Notes: generated by a model from the letters alone, not told the origin. A DNA stretch of 64,000 nt from Limnoperna fortunei (GCA_944474755.1 OX104114.1:42039070-42103069); one strand, 5' to 3'. Shown: positions 41,090-54,600, counted from the stretch's first letter. Program-made: numbers and translations.

Positions 41090-41421
41090 TATTTTTTCAA
41101 AAAAAGTATATGGGTTCTTAATACGTCGAACACTAATAAACGTTACAAGGACGTTGCAAATATGTTCGCTAAGTTTTTTGTAACGTAAAAAACACGTTGA
41201 ATTAACGTTATGTTTTACGTGATTTAACAACGTCTACACAATGTTATATAAATGTTGCTATTTTTGACAACGTTTTAATAACGTCAGTTAAACGTGTTTA
41301 ATTACCTTACGAATTAAAGACGTAACAACAACGTTGCATTTTCGTTGTAGATAAGTAACGTCAGGTCCGACATTCTCACAACTTATAACCAACGTTAGAT
41401 TACGTCATGTGTTTGCTGGGC
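41090..41421. repeat. AACGTT-rich non-autonomous repeat, unit 1 end
   Basis: The sequence is dense in AACGTT/ACGTT words and ends ACGTCATGTGTTTGCTGGG. I recognise this style from non-autonomous DNA transposons of many invertebrates whose ends read CCCAGCAAACA. Its end coincides with the unit 1/unit 2 junction at 41419/41420. The left boundary is approximate. Confidence 0.5.
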
Positions 41422-41698
41422 ACGTGCTATTATGTTTATTTTGTGTTTTAGCAGTCGACATATTTGTCAACGAATGACTTGTTCAACATGGTTTTTAAAA
41501 AAAAATCTAATTTATAAGCTTTATTTGTTATTTTATCAAATTAATTCAGTTCACAATAACATCTTGATTTTACAAATCAAGAAACACAAATGTACATGTA
41601 AAACGGAATTCAACAAAACTTGGTGTGTAGGAAGTACACAATATGTAGTTTTGCGTGTTACCAGGGCATTTTGGCCCTCAAATTTTGTGTGGGGCTAT

Positions 41699-41836
41699 CA
41701 GGGGTGGATCCAGAGGGGGCCCTCCCTTTTGACGGAAAAATTTGGTTGGATATATAGGAAATCATTGAAGCATGACCAAATTGGCCCCTTTGGCCAGTCA
41801 GTGGCCCCCCTTTTCGAAATTTTGGATCTGCCACTG
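41699..41836. mobile_element. hAT-like MITE, unit 2
   Basis: Copy of the element at 33016-33153, carried along by the tandem duplication. Confidence 0.6.
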
Positions 41837-42912
41837 GCTTATTTTGGCCCTTTGAACTTAGAAATGTGCTGAAAATACCCATTATTTGTCTTGTCAGCAC
41901 AATCCTTTGAAACTACTCAGTACTATACAAAATTTTATGAAACTTGGTATGTAATTAGTACACCATATATGTAGTTGTGCATATTATCAGGAATTGTTGA
42001 TTCCTAAATTTATATGGTAGTTATGGCTCTTTGAACTTCGAAATTTTCAGTAATCCTCAATAATCATGGTTTTCGCTTTAACTCCCCTAAAACTACTCAA
42101 CCAAATTTTATGTAGTTTAGATATAACCAAGGAATTCTGATTGGTAGAGATTATGTCACACGCAATCTGATTGGCTAAAACTTTATTGAATTTCGAATTT
42201 CGAATCTCGAATCTCGAATTTCGAATCTCGAATTTCGAATTTCGAATCTCGAATCTCGAATTTCGAATCTCGAATTTCGAATCTCGAATATATAAGAACT
42301 ATTTTGATTGGTAGACGATTATGTCACACGCAATCTGATTGGTTATAACTATATTGAATTTCTAATTTCGAATTTCGAATCTCGAATCTCGAATTTCGAA
42401 TTTCGATTCTCGAATTTCGAATGAGCCTTCTGGGCTTTCGTAATGATCCTATCTAGCGAGGTCAAAAGCGCATTAATATACAATTTTGTTCATCTTTACT
42501 ACTCCTTATTAGATTAGGACAGAAAAATGTATTTTAAAGCTAGGAGGATATATCAAATACGAAAAACTGTAATTGAAATATTTTCTTTAGCATTAAATTA
42601 GCCATTTATCACTTACAACATGAACTATATTGTAGAGTATGGTTTTTACCTTTTTGTTCAATTTACCTGAAAACAATTACATATTATTAAGAGATAATAA
42701 GAAGAGATCGAACATATGAAAATACCGGTGTGTTCTTGTTCTGCCCACTTTTTGAAAATACAGGTAAAAAGGTAGTGGGCAGAACAGGAATATTGTATTA
42801 ATTAGATCTAATTAGAGAACAAAGGATTAAAAATTATAGTCTTTTTCAAAATATAAGTAAATATCAAACATATATAGACAAGACAAGACAAATACTTTAT
42901 TAGAGTCTCACC

Positions 42913-45900
42913 TCAAAGTGTATCACAATAAAACAAACATACAAAGTATAAAACCTTAATATATACAAATAGAGCATATATAGGACATTTTAGTAAAACA
43001 TGTTGTTCATCTTCAATATTATCAGTGCAGTAAAAACAGACTCTATCTTCTAACCTCATATTTTCATATCTTCCTGTTTCAACTTTAATCGGTGCAACCC
43101 CGCATCTGAATTTTGACATTGCACTTTTATATTTCCCAGACATATTCATACATAGATACTTTTCAACACCATATACATACTTAAACTTTCTATATGTACG
43201 CAGTTTACTACCATCATTAGACGATATCTTATTAAACCATTCTTGTTTGTAATTATCAAATGAGACATTCTCAATATATTTAATTACACCTTTACTTAAG
43301 ATATAATTTGTATTACAAATATAGTTCATATCAATATCTTTAAACCTTGATTTAACTCTAAATTGCCAGTTTTTTATTTTTCCATTTCCAATGGTATTTC
43401 CCCATAAAAATACTTTTCTATTAACTCTATCGTTACTCATTTTAGTTAGTCTTGACCAATGTCTATAAACACTAGACCATTGCTTTATAGTGCCTGGCAT
43501 CCAGCCCATGTCACCATATAAAGATAAGTTAGGTGTGTATTTACCAACGCCCATGAAAAAGCGCATTGCTCTATTCTTTACACTATTAATGCATGAAAAT
43601 TCTTTAGTGCCCCATATAGTTGCACCATATTCAACTACAGACCAAACAAGTGTATCAAACAATTTTGTAAAATTTTCATATTGAAAACCGCCATTTATTT
43701 TACATTTAGATATCAGCAGACCCAAGGATCTGCTTGCGGATTTCGCTACCGCTTTAGCCATGTCATTATAATTCAAAAATTCAGTCAATAGTAAACCTAG
43801 ATAGTTATATTGTGATACTATTTCTAAACAATTATCTCCAAACATAAATGGAAACTTAGTTCTTGGTACAGATTGATTTCTAAAATGAACAATTTTTTAT
43901 TTATCTAAATTTACAATTAAATTATTTTTAAAAATTCAGATGTTAAGTGAATCTAATAACCTTTGCAGATCATTTTCATTTTCAGTAATAAAAACGACAT
44001 CATCAGCATATAAGAATACACAAACTTTCTCGCTGCCTATGTCAATACCAACATTCAATTTTTTAATATCATCAACTAAATCATTAATAAAAATATTGAA
44101 CAGTAATGGTGATAATATACATCCTTGTTTCAAACCACAATTTACTCCAAACCATTCTGTTAAATTTCCATTAAGTCTAACACATGACTCTACTTTAACA
44201 TATAAAGAATATATTGCCTTTATCATTTTTGAACTTATGCCAATGTATTGCAATTTACAAAAAAGTAAATCCCTATTGATCCAGTCATACGCTTTTTTAA
44301 AATCAATAAATGCGGCATACGTGGACAATTTACGAATTTTTCTAGTTTCGATAATATTTGTGATGCTACTCAAATGGTCTATAGTGTTTCTTTCTTTTCG
44401 GAACCCATTCTGTTCATCATGTAGAAAGTGAATGTCATCTAATTTCTCAGATAGACGGAGATTTAAAACACCACAATAAAGTTTATATGAAGCGGGAGCT
44501 AAGGTTATTCCACGGTATGACATAGGGTCTCTTGGATCAGATGTCGAGGACTTTGGTACAGGTGTTATAATACCTTTTGACCACAAAGTAGGAATTGTTC
44601 CTGTGTTGAAGCAAACATTAAATATTCGTGTCAGCGCTATTAACCTTGTCTGATTTTTATACAGCTCAACTGGGATCTCATCTATTCCAGGTGATTTACC
44701 AGATTTTGACAACTTTAAAACATTATACACTTCTTCCATCTTAATTTCACAATCAAGAGAATTGTCAGACTTTTCATTACAAGAAATTGGACTAAAAACT
44801 GCATTATCATAACTTTTATTTAGCATATTTGAGAAATCATCTTTCCATTTATTTAACACATCAATTTTATTACATGAAATCGACCCATTATTTAATTTAA
44901 TTTCCATGGGAATATTATTTTGTCGCTCACTACCAACACCAATTTTTCCAATTTTTCTCCAAAATTCTTTAGGGTTTTCATATGAGTTATTCAATTCATC
45001 CTGAAATTTATACCAATACTGACGTTTTACTTTCTGAACATTTTTATCAAAGTTTTTCCTACTATTCACATATAGATGGCGGTATTCTTTTTTACGAAGT
45101 TGGGCCTTACATTGTAACCACCGCTTTTTAGACCGACACACTTCATTCCATAAAACAGTAAGATGATCATTCCACCAAGGCTTTTTTATTTTCCTCGATT
45201 TATTGCGGTATCCGTCCTGAATGATGACCTTTTTTGCTGTTAGTTTTTCAGACATTTCAATTTTAATAACGCGCATCAACTCGTCGTACATATAGTCCAT
45301 GTCATTTTGTGAGCCAATGGAGTTTTCTAACGCACTAATAATACGATCAATTTCGGAGACGGCATCATTTGAGCTTAACCAATCTTCAGGGAGATGTTTT
45401 ATGTCGTATTTAATCTTTACTTGGCGAGAATTCTTTGGTATTAAATTAATATCATTTTCATTACTAGTATTCACAGTAAAATTCCAAGTGAGTAACGAAT
45501 GATCAGGCATACACTTTCCTATATCATATTGACCAATAGCATTCATTTCATGTAATATATGGCTGGTTCTAGTAACCTTAAAATTATCAAAACACTCTAA
45601 CAATTCATATGGAATAACGCAGTAGTCAACAACGCTGCTTCCTCGTGTAGAGACAAACGTGAAATCGTTGAATACAGTTTTACGACCATTAAGTATACAG
45701 CAATTAACATCTATAAGAAAATCACAAAGAGCACTTCGATAACTGTTGTGTTGAAAATCTAGTACGTGCCTTTCAGGGAGAATATCAATCCCAGGAATAT
45801 AGTCTACTATATCCGAGCATCGACTATTCCAATCACCACATAGATAGAACGGCGATCCATTAGGAATCGTGTAAATTTTTGACATCAACCCATCCAAAAA

Positions 45901-46299
45901 TTCGTGAATATTAACTGCACGAGTGGAATTTTCTGGAGGCAAATACACAACACAAGTAAAGAAAGTGTTACTTTTACATTTTGTATCCTCAAATTTTAGC
46001 CACAGAATTCCATCCGTGTCATTATCTACTACATATATATTAAACTGGTTACAAATGTCATTCCTAACTAAAAAACCAACACCTCCTGAACCAGATTTTG
46101 CGCGGACATGAATTCGTTTACGATTTAGTCCAAACCATTTAAAGCCATTTACTTCAACGCTGGTTTCACCAATTAAGTGTGTTTCAGCAAGTGCTACAAT
46201 ATGCAGTTCGTAATGTTTTATACAAGAGACTAAAAATTTATACTTGTCACTATTTACATTTACGTTCCATCCGTTTACGTTCCAAAATCCGCATATCAC
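42913..46299 (-). pseudogene. LINE ORF2 (endonuclease-reverse transcriptase), two in-frame stops
   Basis: This would be about 1128 residues. An APE-type endonuclease occupies residues 1 to about 270 (WNVNGW, AETHL, GDWNSR, PDHS). An RT occupies about 490-780 (GLKQGCILSPLLFNIFINDL; catalytic YADD at about 764-767). A CCHC knuckle (CFYCTDNIEDEQHVLLKC) lies near residue 1090. The frame begins GTG ATA TGC directly after the ORF1 UAG and has no early ATG. A TGA at 43936-43938 replaces a Trp codon in this copy only. A TAA at 43897-43899 replaces Ser and is shared with unit 1. It therefore cannot yield full protein. Confidence 0.85.
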
Positions 46300-47433
46300 C
46301 TACTTTTTCCGGCGTTGACCAGTTCTTTTATTTACATAACGACCTCGGTAGCTACCTTGACCACGTCCGTTCGTTTGTTTGTTATCAACGCTTTTATATT
46401 GCGCATTAGAGTTTGCACGATCAGGACTTTGTCTATCATTTTCAGGTGGTACCTGATTATTTGTGTTTACTGCTCCATTAGTGTAACCCCTTTCTGATTT
46501 CGGTTTCACTGCTATACCTTTAACATCTAGCTTGTTTCCACCAATTGCTTTTACAATATTTCTCAAACTAGAGTTTAATATACGTTCCGATTTCGGCACG
46601 AAATTTTCAATAAAAACGTCTTTAAAGTTGCGAGTATCCCTCAGGTTTCGCTTTGCCTCCATGACTTTACGTTTGCTCTCTGAAGAGTTTAAGCGCACAA
46701 TTATCACACTACTTTTTCCTGGACGATTAATTTTTCGACGGACCGCGGACAGAACTTGTACATCTTTAAGTCGTAAACCGTCTTTGATTAAACCGTTTAC
46801 TTTGCTTAACACATTTTCGTTTTCAGATTCATGGAGATTTTGGATTACTACTGAAACATCATCACCCTCCTCATTGACGGGTGTTTTCTTTAAGACTTCT
46901 GAATAAGATTTTTCAAGTCGATATACTTTATCAGATACTATTTTAATGTCATTTTTAAAATGTTCAGTTACCTTTTTCATTTCTTCAGACAGTTTCACGT
47001 CAATCAAATTAGCGATCTGTGTGGGAATATTCGTTTCTATATCATCCATTCGTTTTGTGATCATTTCACAAAATCTATTCATACTTCCCGTCAATCCGAC
47101 CACTAAACTCTTTAACTCACCAATTTCGTTACCACTGTCTGAAAAGTGTTCACACTGCCCATGTGAACACGTACTAAACAATAAATTAGTTTCGTCATTG
47201 ACATTTAATTTTGTAGATTTTAGTTTTTTAAAATTATCATTATCATTTAGCTCGGATGTGTCCAAACGTCTTTTACCTCTTATAACATTTCTAGAAGGAT
47301 TCTCATAATGTACATCTGCTGTTGTTACAACTTTATTAACTTTTTCTGGAGTCATTACAGACTGGACATAAGTCTCGGCCGCGTTCAGACTGAGAGGGTC
47401 AAACGTAGAGATGTCAAAATCGTTCATTTTCAT
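46300..47433 (-). CDS. LINE ORF1 protein, intact (377 aa)
   Basis: This is an RNA-binding ORF1 protein of a non-LTR retrotransposon. The start MKMNDFDISTFDPL is the first ATG of the frame. Residues about 105-185 are heptad-like and probably a coiled coil (for example MKKVTEHFKNDIKIVSDKVY). Residues about 195-310 (VVIQNLHESENENVLSKVNG ... SVIIVRLNSSESKRKVMEAK) look like an RRM-type fold of the kind found in L1/CR1-like ORF1 proteins. The tail is basic with RG repeats (GRGQGSYRGRYVNKRTGQRR). The frame ends in a UAG that is in frame with ORF2, with no spacer. Domain assignments beyond the coiled coil are inference. Confidence 0.85.
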   Translation of the reverse strand: MKMNDFDISTFDPLSLNAAETYVQSVMTPEKVNKVVTTADVHYENPSRNVIRGKRRLDTSELNDNDNFKKLKSTKLNVNDETNLLFSTCSHGQCEHFSDSGNEIGELKSLVVGLTGSMNRFCEMITKRMDDIETNIPTQIANLIDVKLSEEMKKVTEHFKNDIKIVSDKVYRLEKSYSEVLKKTPVNEEGDDVSVVIQNLHESENENVLSKVNGLIKDGLRLKDVQVLSAVRRKINRPGKSSVIIVRLNSSESKRKVMEAKRNLRDTRNFKDVFIENFVPKSERILNSSLRNIVKAIGGNKLDVKGIAVKPKSERGYTNGAVNTNNQVPPENDRQSPDRANSNAQYKSVDNKQTNGRGQGSYRGRYVNKRTGQRRKK

Positions 47434-47750
47434 AAGTCTTATGGAAATCTCTCAAAATTTTCGTGAAAACAACAATAAAATTAGAGAACACGATACCTTG
47501 TTAACCTGCTAAGTTTGCCACTTTTCACAAAATTAGAAATTTTACGGGTTTTGATGGAGCTCCAAAATCAGGTCCGTTTCAAACTTCAGGCATGCGCATT
47601 GATCATATATGTGTCATTATTTATTTTTTATATATCTTGTAAAAAGCACTTATTACAGAGAACATCATTAGATAATAGAATGCAACTTTAGTTTTGGGTC
47701 TGAATACAGTATAGTTTGGTTTTCCCTAAGTTAGCAATTATTAAACTTAC

Positions 47751-47856
47751 CTTATATCTGGATCCCCTGGCCTATTAGGGACATGTTTTAGGCATTCCGT
47801 TATAATCTCTTCCGCATCCATTTCTGTGGCTGACGGATGATTTTTTCTGTATGCCC
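47751..47856 (-). pseudogene. Exon-like segment b, DUF4806-like, unit 2
   Basis: Same as the segment at 39067, but here the acceptor TTCTTCTTCTTCAG is intact, so both splice signals look usable. Unit 3 ends before this point. Confidence 0.5.
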
Positions 47857-48114
47857 CTGAAGAAGAAGAAAATTAATAAATCTTTCGGTTTTTTGTCATC
47901 TGGTTAACAGTAGTTGCACTTCGATAAATTGGTCATTTGCAAAGATTGATGATGGTTTACAGTTTCATATTGGTCCAAGTAATAATTATTTAAAAGTGTT
48001 GACAAAAACATTTTTGCTCTTCCTTTCAAATAAGCATGTATCATGTAACACGTAACAATCCTGTGTTGTGGATTTATTATTAATTATAATACAATGATTT
48101 AGAAAATAACTTAC

Positions 48115-48276
48115 GTATCATCATCTGACAACATACAGAAAGAATCAGTAATTGAAGCTTTCCGTTTTCCCTCTTAAACCGTAGTCAGACCATAATGCAT
48201 TGCTGCCAATTGTCTTCATCATTCGCCATACGGAGTCCCAACCAGAGCTACCCCCCAGAGCAGTACGGAGCTTAAG
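48115..48276 (-). pseudogene. Exon-like segment a, DUF4806-like, unit 2
   Basis: Copy of 39431-39592 with the same splice signals and the same internal stop. Confidence 0.45.
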
Positions 48277-48338
48277 CTGTACGATAAAAAAACAATAAAT
48301 GATTAAACTATACATATAATCTTAATCCTACTGAAATC

Positions 48339-48416
48339 ATCTTCGCTAGCCAAGTGTTACGATCAGGTCCCCCCTCTCTTAAGAGTATCGGATCGTAACC
48401 CTTGGCTAGCGAAGAT
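48339..48416. repeat. Hairpin with 26-base arms, unit 2
   Basis: Copy of the hairpin at 39655-39732. Confidence 0.8.
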
Positions 48417-48628
48417 GTACTGAAATATATGTAAGAAGAATAATAGGAACCGGATTATTTCCTGTGTAAGCCATGTTTACCAAATATTTCAGTTTGGGGT
48501 CCAAATGCACATAAGAAAATGTCGACTGGCTGAAATCACGTGGCTGAAATGCGTTAAGGAAATATTTCACGAAATAAGAACAATTATAAATACATTCTAA
48601 GACCCAAATGAATAGGTCTTCTTCTTGT

Positions 48629-48874
48629 TGGGGGGTTTTAACGTCCTACACTGATAAATAAATACCCTCGGTCGGACGGTTGTAAGTTGTTAGTAGTCCA
48701 TGGACTCCACCATGGTGGGTTTGTCGAAGCCCAGCCTTCGGGATACCTAGTCGAAGAACTCGGCAGCATATGTTCTACTAGCGGCCGGGCTGCTCCGATG
48801 TAACGTTGACCTACTCCAGTACCCCACATGGGTAGGAGCGCTTCCACACTGACCTGTCGTCGAGATATAACATC
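48629..48874 (-). repeat. GC-rich dispersed repeat, unit 2
   Basis: Copy of 39945-40190 with at least one substitution (GGTAGGAGCG against GGTAGAAGCG). Confidence 0.4.
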
Positions 48875-49773
48875 TGCAGAGTGAGCAGCCAGTGTGTGCT
48901 TTCCTCTGACATTTATGAGATGTCTAGGTCTAAAATATTACTGCATTTTATACACGCATTCCTTTTCATTCTTGTTTTCAATTAAACGATATTCGAACGT
49001 GATTTTGTGGAAAAGGAATTAAATTGTGCGAATGTCGCAACGAAACATTTATACAATATTCAAATTCGCTCTTAAAGAATTAAAAGAAGAATTATTACAT
49101 ATCAAAAATATGCTTAACGTTTTCTTATGAATTTTGTCTATTGTATCTTGTATAGTATAGTGCTTACTTTTGAGCTTTGTCTTTTCTTTACATGTGGCGA
49201 ATGACACAGTTTTCTTTGTTTCAATAGCAAACACTCACAAGACATCAAATTACGCGTGCACGTGTGGTTTTACAACCCTTGTGTAATTTCATGACCCCTG
49301 CTATTTACGTTCGGTCGGCAAGAACAAAAAGCCACTGTAAGAGATACATGAGATATACAGAGAAATAAAGCGAACACTGAAAGCGAACAAAACTGACCGG
49401 GAAATGTTAATTAAATTCTGGTAGAAATTCATAAAATTTGATACAATGTAAAGTATCTATGTTGCAATCCCCCAACCCCGTAAATCGTCAGTTAATAAAA
49501 AAAACCCTTGTAAGAGACATAATTTGAAAAAAAGCAAAACAGATTGAGGAGGAACATGCTAATTAAATTCTTGTGGAAATTCATTTATCTATTAAAATGT
49601 AAAGAATCTATTATCTCCCACCCTCTTCAATCCAGGAAAGATTTATAAACAGAAAGAAAAATAGTTCAATATGTTTTTTTTTAAATTGCTAAACTATATT
49701 CTTTATTTTAAAACATACGTGTTAAACTGTAAAATATTTATTTCTAATCTCCATCTACCCAACCCAACACACT

Positions 49774-50104
49774 ATTTTTTCAAAAAAAGTATATGGGTTC
49801 TTAATACGTCGAACACTAATAAACGTTACAAGGACGTTGCAAATATGTTCGCTAAGTTTTTTGTAACGTAAAAAACACGTTGAATTAACGTTATGTTTTA
49901 CGTGATTTAACAACGTCTACACAATGTTATATAAATGTTGCTATTTTTGACAACGTTTTAATAACGTCAGTTAAACGTGTTTAATTACCTTACGAATTAA
50001 AGACGTAACAACAACGTTGCATTTTCGTTGTAGATAAGTAACGTCAGGTCCGACATTCTCACAACTTATAACCAACGTTAGATTACGTCATGTGTTTGCT
50101 GGGC
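49774..50104. repeat. AACGTT-rich repeat, unit 2 end
   Basis: Copy of 41090-41421. It again ends exactly at the junction to the next unit. Confidence 0.5.
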
Positions 50105-50380
50105 ACGTGCTATTATGTTTATTTTGTGTTTTAGCAGTCGACATATTTGTCAACGAATGACTTGTTCAACATGGTTTTTAAAAAAAATCAAATTTATAAG
50201 CTTTATTTGTTATTTTATCAAATTAATTCAGTTCACAATAACATGTTGATTTTACAAATCAAGAAACACAAATGTACATGTAAAACGGAATTCAACAAAA
50301 CTTGGTGTGTAGGAAGTACACAATATGTAGTTTTGCGTGTTATCAGGGCATTTTGGCCCTCAAATTTTGTGTGGGGCTAT

Positions 50381-50519
50381 CAGGGGTGGATCCAGAGGGG
50401 GCCCTCCCTTTTGACGGACAAATTTGGTTGGATATATAGGAAATCATTGAAGCATGACCAAAGTGGCCCCTTTGGCCAGTCAGTGGCCCCCCTTTTCGAA
50501 ATTTTGGATCCGCCACTGG
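50381..50519. mobile_element. hAT-like MITE, unit 3
   Basis: Copy of the element at 33016-33153. Its right end (GGATCCGCCACTG) is closer to a perfect inverted repeat than in units 1 and 2. Confidence 0.6.
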
Positions 50520-51622
50520 CTTATTTTGGCCCTTTGAACTTAGAAATGTGCTGAAAATACCCATTATTTGTCTTGTCAGCACAATCCTTTGAAACTACTC
50601 AGTACTATACAAAATTTTATGAAACTTGGTATGTAATTAGTACACCATATATGTAGTTGTGCATATTATCAGGAATTGTTGATTCCTAAATTTATATGGT
50701 AGTTATGGCTCTTTGAACTTCGAAATTTTCAGTAATCCTCAATAATCATGGTTTTCGCTTTAACTCCCCTAAAACTACTCAACCAAATTTTATGTAGTTT
50801 AGATATAACCAAGGAATTCTGATTGGTAGAGATTATGTCACACGCAATCTGATTGGCTAAAACTTTATTGAATTTCGAATTTCGAATCTCGAATCTCGAA
50901 TTTCGAATCTCGAATTTCGAATCTCGAATTTCGAATCTCGAATTTCGAATCTCGAATTTCGAATTTCGAATCTCGAATCTCGAATTTCGAATCTCGAATA
51001 TATAAGAACTATTTTGATTGGTAGACGATTATGTCACACGCAATCTGATTGGTTATAACTATATTGAATTTCTAATTTCGAATTTCGAATCTCGAATCTC
51101 GAATTTCGAATTTCGATTCTCGAATTTCGAATGAGCCTTCTGGGCTTTCGTAATGATCCTATCTAGCGAGGTCAAAAGCGCATTAATATACAATTTTGTT
51201 CATCTTTACTACTCCTTATTAGATTAGGACAGAAAAATGTATTTTAAAGCTAGGAGGATATATCAAATACGAAAAACTGTAATTGAAATATTTTCTTTAG
51301 CATTAAATTAGCCATTTATCACTTACAACATGAACTATATTGTAGAGTATGGTTTTTACCTTTTTGTTCAATTTACCTGAAAACAATTACATATTATTAA
51401 GAGATAATAAGAAGAGATCGAACATATGAAAATACCGGTGTGTTCTTGTTCTGCCCACTTTTTGAAAATACAGGTAAAAAGGTAGTGGGCAGAACAGGAA
51501 TATTGTATTAATTAGATCTAATTAGAGAACAAAGGATTAAAAATTATAGTCTTTTTCAAAATATAAGTAAATATCAAACATATATAGACAAGACAAGACA
51601 AATACTTTATTAGAGTCTCACC

Positions 51623-54600
51623 TCAAAGTGTATCACAATAAAACAAACATACAAAGTATAAAACCTTAATATATACAAATAGAGCATATATAGGACATTT
51701 TAGTAAAACATGTTGTTCATCTTCAATATTATCAGTGCAGTAAAAACAGACTCTATCTTCTAACCTCATATTTTCATATCTTCCTGTTTCAACTTTAATC
51801 GGTGCAACCCCGCATCTGAATTTTGACATTGCACTTTTATATTTCCCAGACATATTCATACATAGATACTTTTCAACACCATATACATACTTAAACTTTC
51901 TATATGTACGCAGTTTACTACCATCATTAGACGATATCTTATTAAACCATTCTTGTTTGTAATTATCAAATGAGACATTCTCAATATATTTAATTACACC
52001 TTTACTTAAGATATAATTTGTATTACAAATATAGTTCATATCAATATCTTTAAACCTTGATTTAACTCTAAATTGCCAGTTTTTTATTTTTCCATTTCCA
52101 ATGGTATTTCCCCATAAAAATACTTTTCTATTAACTCTATCGTTACTCATTTTAGTTAGTCTTGACCAATGTCTATAAACACTAGACCATTGCTTTATAG
52201 TGCCTGGCATCCAGCCCATGTCACCATATAAAGATAAGTTAGGTGTGTATTTACCAACGCCCATGAAAAAGCGCATTGCTCTATTCTTTACACTATTAAT
52301 GCATGAAAATTCTTTAGTGCCCCATATAGTTGCACCATATTCAACTACAGACCAAACAAGTGTATCAAACAATTTTGTAAAATTTTCATATTGAAAACCG
52401 CCATTTATTTTACATTTAGATATCAGCAGACCCAAGGATCTGCTTGCGGATTTCGCTACCGCTTTAGCCATGTCATTATAATTCAAAAATTCAGTCAATA
52501 GTAAACCTAGATAGTTATATTGTGATACTATTTCTAAACAATTATGTCCAAACATAAATGGAAACTTAGTTCTTGGTACAGATTGATTTCTAAAATGAAC
52601 AATTTTTGATTTATCTAAATTTACAATTAAATTATTTTTAAAAATCCAGATGTTAAGTGAATCTAATAACCTTTGCAGATCATTTTCATTTTCAGTAATA
52701 AAAACGACATCATCAGCATATAAGAATACACAAACTTTCTCGCTGCCTATGTCAATACCAACATTCAATTTTTTAATATCATCAACTAAATCATTAATAA
52801 AAATATTGAACAGTATTGGTGATAATATACATCCTTGTTTCAAACCACAATTTACTCCAAACCATTCTGTTAAATTTCCATTAAGTCTAACACATGACTC
52901 TACTTTAACATATAAAGAATATATTGCCTTTATCATTTTTGAACTTATGCCAATGTATTGCAATTTACAAAAAAGTAAATCCCTATTGATCCAGTCATAC
53001 GCATTTTTAAAATCAATAAATGCGGCATACGTGGACAATTTACGAATTTTTCTAGTTTCGATAATATTTGTGATGCTACTCAAATGGTCTATAGTGTTTC
53101 TTTCTTTTCGGAACCCATTCTGTTCATCATGTAGAAAGTGAATGTCATCTAATTTCTCAGATAGACGGAGATTTAAAACACCACAATAAAGTTTATATGA
53201 AGCGGGAGCTAAGGTTATTCCACGGTATGACATAGGGTCTCTTGGATCAGATGTCGAGGACTTTGGTACAGGTGTTATAATACCTTTTGACCACAAAGTA
53301 GGAATTGTTCCTGTGTTGAAGCAAACATTAAATATTCGTGTCAGCGCTATTAACCTTGTCTGATTTTTATACAGCTCAACTGGGATCTCATCTATTCCAG
53401 GTGATTTACCAGATTTTGACAACTTTAAAACATTATACACTTCTTCCATCTTAATTTCACAATCAAGAGAATTGTCAGACTTTTCATTACAAGAAATTGG
53501 ACTAAAAACTGCATTATCATAACTTTTATTTAGCATATTTGAGAAATCATCTTTCCATTTATTTAACACATCAATTTTATTACATGAAATCGACCCATTA
53601 TTTAATTTAATTTCCATGGGAATATTATTTTGTCGCTCACTACCAACACCAATTTTTCCAATTTTTCTCCAAAATTCTTTAGGGTTTTCATATGAGTTAT
53701 TCAATTCATCCTGAAATTTATACCAATACTGACGTTTTACTTTCAACATTTTTATCAAAGTTTTTCCTACTATTCACATATAGATGGCGGTATTCTTTTT
53801 TACGAAGTTGGGCCTTACATTGTAACCACCGCTTTTCAGACCGACACACTTCATTCCATAAAACAGTAAGATGATCATTCCACCAAGGCTTTTTTATTTT
53901 CCTCGATTTATTCCGGTATCCGTCCTGAATGATGACCTTTTTTTGCTGTTAGTTTTTCAGACATTTCAATTTTAATAACGCGCATCAACTCGTCGTACAT
54001 ATAGTCCATGTCATTTTGTGAGCCAATGGAGTTTTCTAACGCACTAATAATACGATCAATTTCGGAGACGGCATCATTTGAGCTTAACCAATCTTCAGGG
54101 AGATGTTTTATGTCGTATTTAATCTTTACTTGGCGAGAATTCTTTGGTATTAAATTAATATCATTTTCATTACTAGTATTCACAGTAAAATTCCAAGTGA
54201 GTAACGAATGATCAGGCATACACTTTCCTATATCATATTGACCAATAGCATTCATTTCATGTAATATATGGCTGGTTCTAGTAACCTTAAAATTATCAAA
54301 ACACTCTAACAATTCATATGGAATAACGCAGTAGTCAACAACGCTGCTTCCTAGTGTAGAGACAAACGTGAAATCGTTGAATACAGTTTTACGACCATTA
54401 AGTATACAGCAATTAACATCTATAAGAAAATCACAAAGAGCACTTCCATAACTGTTGTGTTGAAAATCTAGTACGTGCCTTTCAGGGAGAATATCAATCC
54501 CAGGAATATAGTCTACTATATCCGAGCATCGACTATTCCAATCACCACATAGATAGAACGGCGATCCATTAGGAATCGTGTAAATTTTTGACATCAACCC

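Larger units (their letters stand above)
32738..41419. repeat. Tandem segmental duplication, unit 1 (8682 bp)
   Basis: This is the first of three near-identical units. It starts at GCACGTGC inside the foldback element and ends at TGTTTGCTGG, next to the second GCACGTGC. It contains part of the foldback element, a minus-strand LINE, two exon-like segments, a hairpin, a GC-rich repeat and an AACGTT-rich repeat. Only this unit has the foldback element's left arm in front of it. Confidence 0.95.
42873..47584 (-). mobile_element. APE-type LINE, unit 2 copy
   Basis: This is the best-preserved copy at the 5' side. ORF1 is complete (46300-47433). ORF2 (42913-46299) is open for 787 codons before a TGA. 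The 3' (TTGTC)n tail is near 42876-42894. Confidence 0.9.
41420..50102. repeat. Tandem segmental duplication, unit 2 (8683 bp)
   Basis: It matches unit 1 at an offset of 8682-8684 bases with only scattered substitutions and single-base indels. It carries the same parts, but the foldback element lacks its left arm because the unit starts inside it. Confidence 0.95.
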
